Shown: positions 63,431-64,000 of the stretch, piece by piece | How the letters are laid out: each line of letters opens with the position of its first letter | Numbering within the stretch: the first letter of the stretch is position 1 | Assembly (NCBI RefSeq): GCF_905220365.1 | Contig: NC_061154.1 | Location: 310,001-374,000 of the forward strand | Reading direction: 5' to 3' | DNA: 64,000 nt | Source of the DNA: Vanessa cardui | Taxonomy: Eukaryota > Arthropoda > Insecta > Lepidoptera > Nymphalidae | The notes under the pieces: model-generated | The model's input: the letters and a program-made list of their open reading frames with translations, nothing else | Told to the model about the DNA's origin: nothing | Databases searched by the model: none | Position numbers and translations under genes: made by a program

Positions 63431-63609
63431 ATGGAACGGGATTGGCTGAAAGATGGTTCTTATTCGTCCCTCGAACTGGGATTCAAAAATATGACAATAT
63501 TGAAAAAAAAGAATGCAAAGAGAGTAAACCGGTTCAGGGGGAAAGCTCGGAGGAGATTAGAACCGTTTCTTAATCAGCATGTAAAGAACACACACAAGGC
63601 TTTAGCAGA
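63431..63609 (+). CDS. Unidentified gene, first coding exon (partial gene)
   Basis: The start codon at 63431 follows a likely acceptor, and an in-frame stop (TAA, 63422-63424) lies just upstream in the unspliced sequence. About 60 codons begin MERDWLKDGSYSSLELGFKN and contain a lysine/arginine-rich stretch (about residues 24-43, including RFRGKARRR) that could be a nuclear targeting or nucleic-acid or lipid binding patch. There is no signal peptide or membrane segment. The donor GA|GTGAGT at 63609/63610 splits a glutamate codon. No family was recognised. The gene continues past the window. Confidence 0.65.
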
Positions 63610-63845
63610 GTGAGTAAAACATTGCACTTAAATACATTAAACCGTTACATTCGAATGCACATTTTCTGCATGTCGATACTGACTAACACCACTAACTAAC
63701 TTACACCTGTCCGTTGCTACTTGTGGCAATAAGAAGGAATTTGTTGTGACTTATTCAATTGCTGAGCAAAATTGGAAGTAGTTCGAAACACAATGTGTCA
63801 ACCTCAAAGTGTGCATTTTGTATATCATACACTGCACTATTTCAG

Positions 63846-63926
63846 AGAGAGGACTTTTGACGAGGCGTTTAAGCAATTCCCAACAAAAATGCCTACCGTC
63901 AACTCTGAAGAAACCGCTCTGTTGAG
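63846..63926 (+). CDS. Unidentified gene, second coding exon (partial gene)
   Basis: The acceptor TATTTCAG ends at 63845 and the donor AG|GTAAGA begins at 63927. Joined to the previous exon in phase, the 81 bp encode EERTFDEAFKQFPTKMPTVN followed by SEETALLR, with two bases of the next codon left over. The alternative AG two bases later would put a stop codon in frame, which supports this border. The next exon is outside the window. Confidence 0.65.
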
Positions 63927-64000
63927 GTAAGATGCTTTCTTAGATATTATTTCATTTTAAGAATTTAAACTTTGTATATTATTTCTTTGTGTATATCATT

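Noticed and set aside
1..64000. CRISPR arrays, bacterial operons, phage genes, rRNA
   Set aside because: No evenly spaced repeats, no dense gene packing and no rRNA sequence; the DNA is eukaryotic.

Overview
The window is animal nuclear DNA, almost certainly from a lepidopteran (moth or butterfly). Genes are split by introns with GT-AG borders, the intergenic DNA is AT-rich, and the repeats (tRNA-derived SINEs, a mellifera-type mariner, short LINE tails) are types I recall from Lepidoptera. A spliced product matches the insect ER protein FKBP14 along its whole length. Nothing bacterial or viral was recognised, and there is no CRISPR array, operon or plasmid feature.

Layout, left to right. 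1-3.4 kb is AT-rich DNA without a recognisable gene. 3432-4976 (minus) is an intronless heparanase (GH79) reading frame of 514 codons with both catalytic glutamates. 6626-7698 (plus) is a decayed mariner element: its transposase is frameshifted near the C-terminus and its 5' end is missing. 8115-8300 is a small basic reading frame of doubtful status. 8929-39164 (minus) is one gene, an FKBP14-type peptidyl-prolyl isomerase with a signal peptide, an FKBP domain, EF-hands and a C-terminal HDEL. It has four coding exons and a first intron of about 27.5 kb. Just upstream is a GC-rich promoter segment with an ACGTG core like an unfolded-protein-response element. 39.5-63.1 kb is intergenic or intronic DNA with SINEs and other repeat fragments. 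63.1 kb to the end holds the 5' part of a plus-strand gene I cannot identify; it runs off the window.

The two recognised genes both act on the secretory route: heparanase trims heparan sulfate, and FKBP14 helps fold secreted proteins such as collagens. Nothing in the sequence links their regulation. They lie on the same strand about 4 kb apart, with the mariner remnant between them.

The most unusual observation is inside FKBP14 exon 3. The normal exon ends with an EF-hand loop and a strong splice donor. It is followed at once, in frame, by a second diverged copy of the same EF-hand block that ends in its own donor. Both donors are in phase with exon 4, so the gene appears able to make a protein with either two or three EF-hand loops. 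The large intron also holds several strongly CpG-rich islands, a possible MITE with perfect 18-bp inverted repeats, and several clean fold-back sequences.
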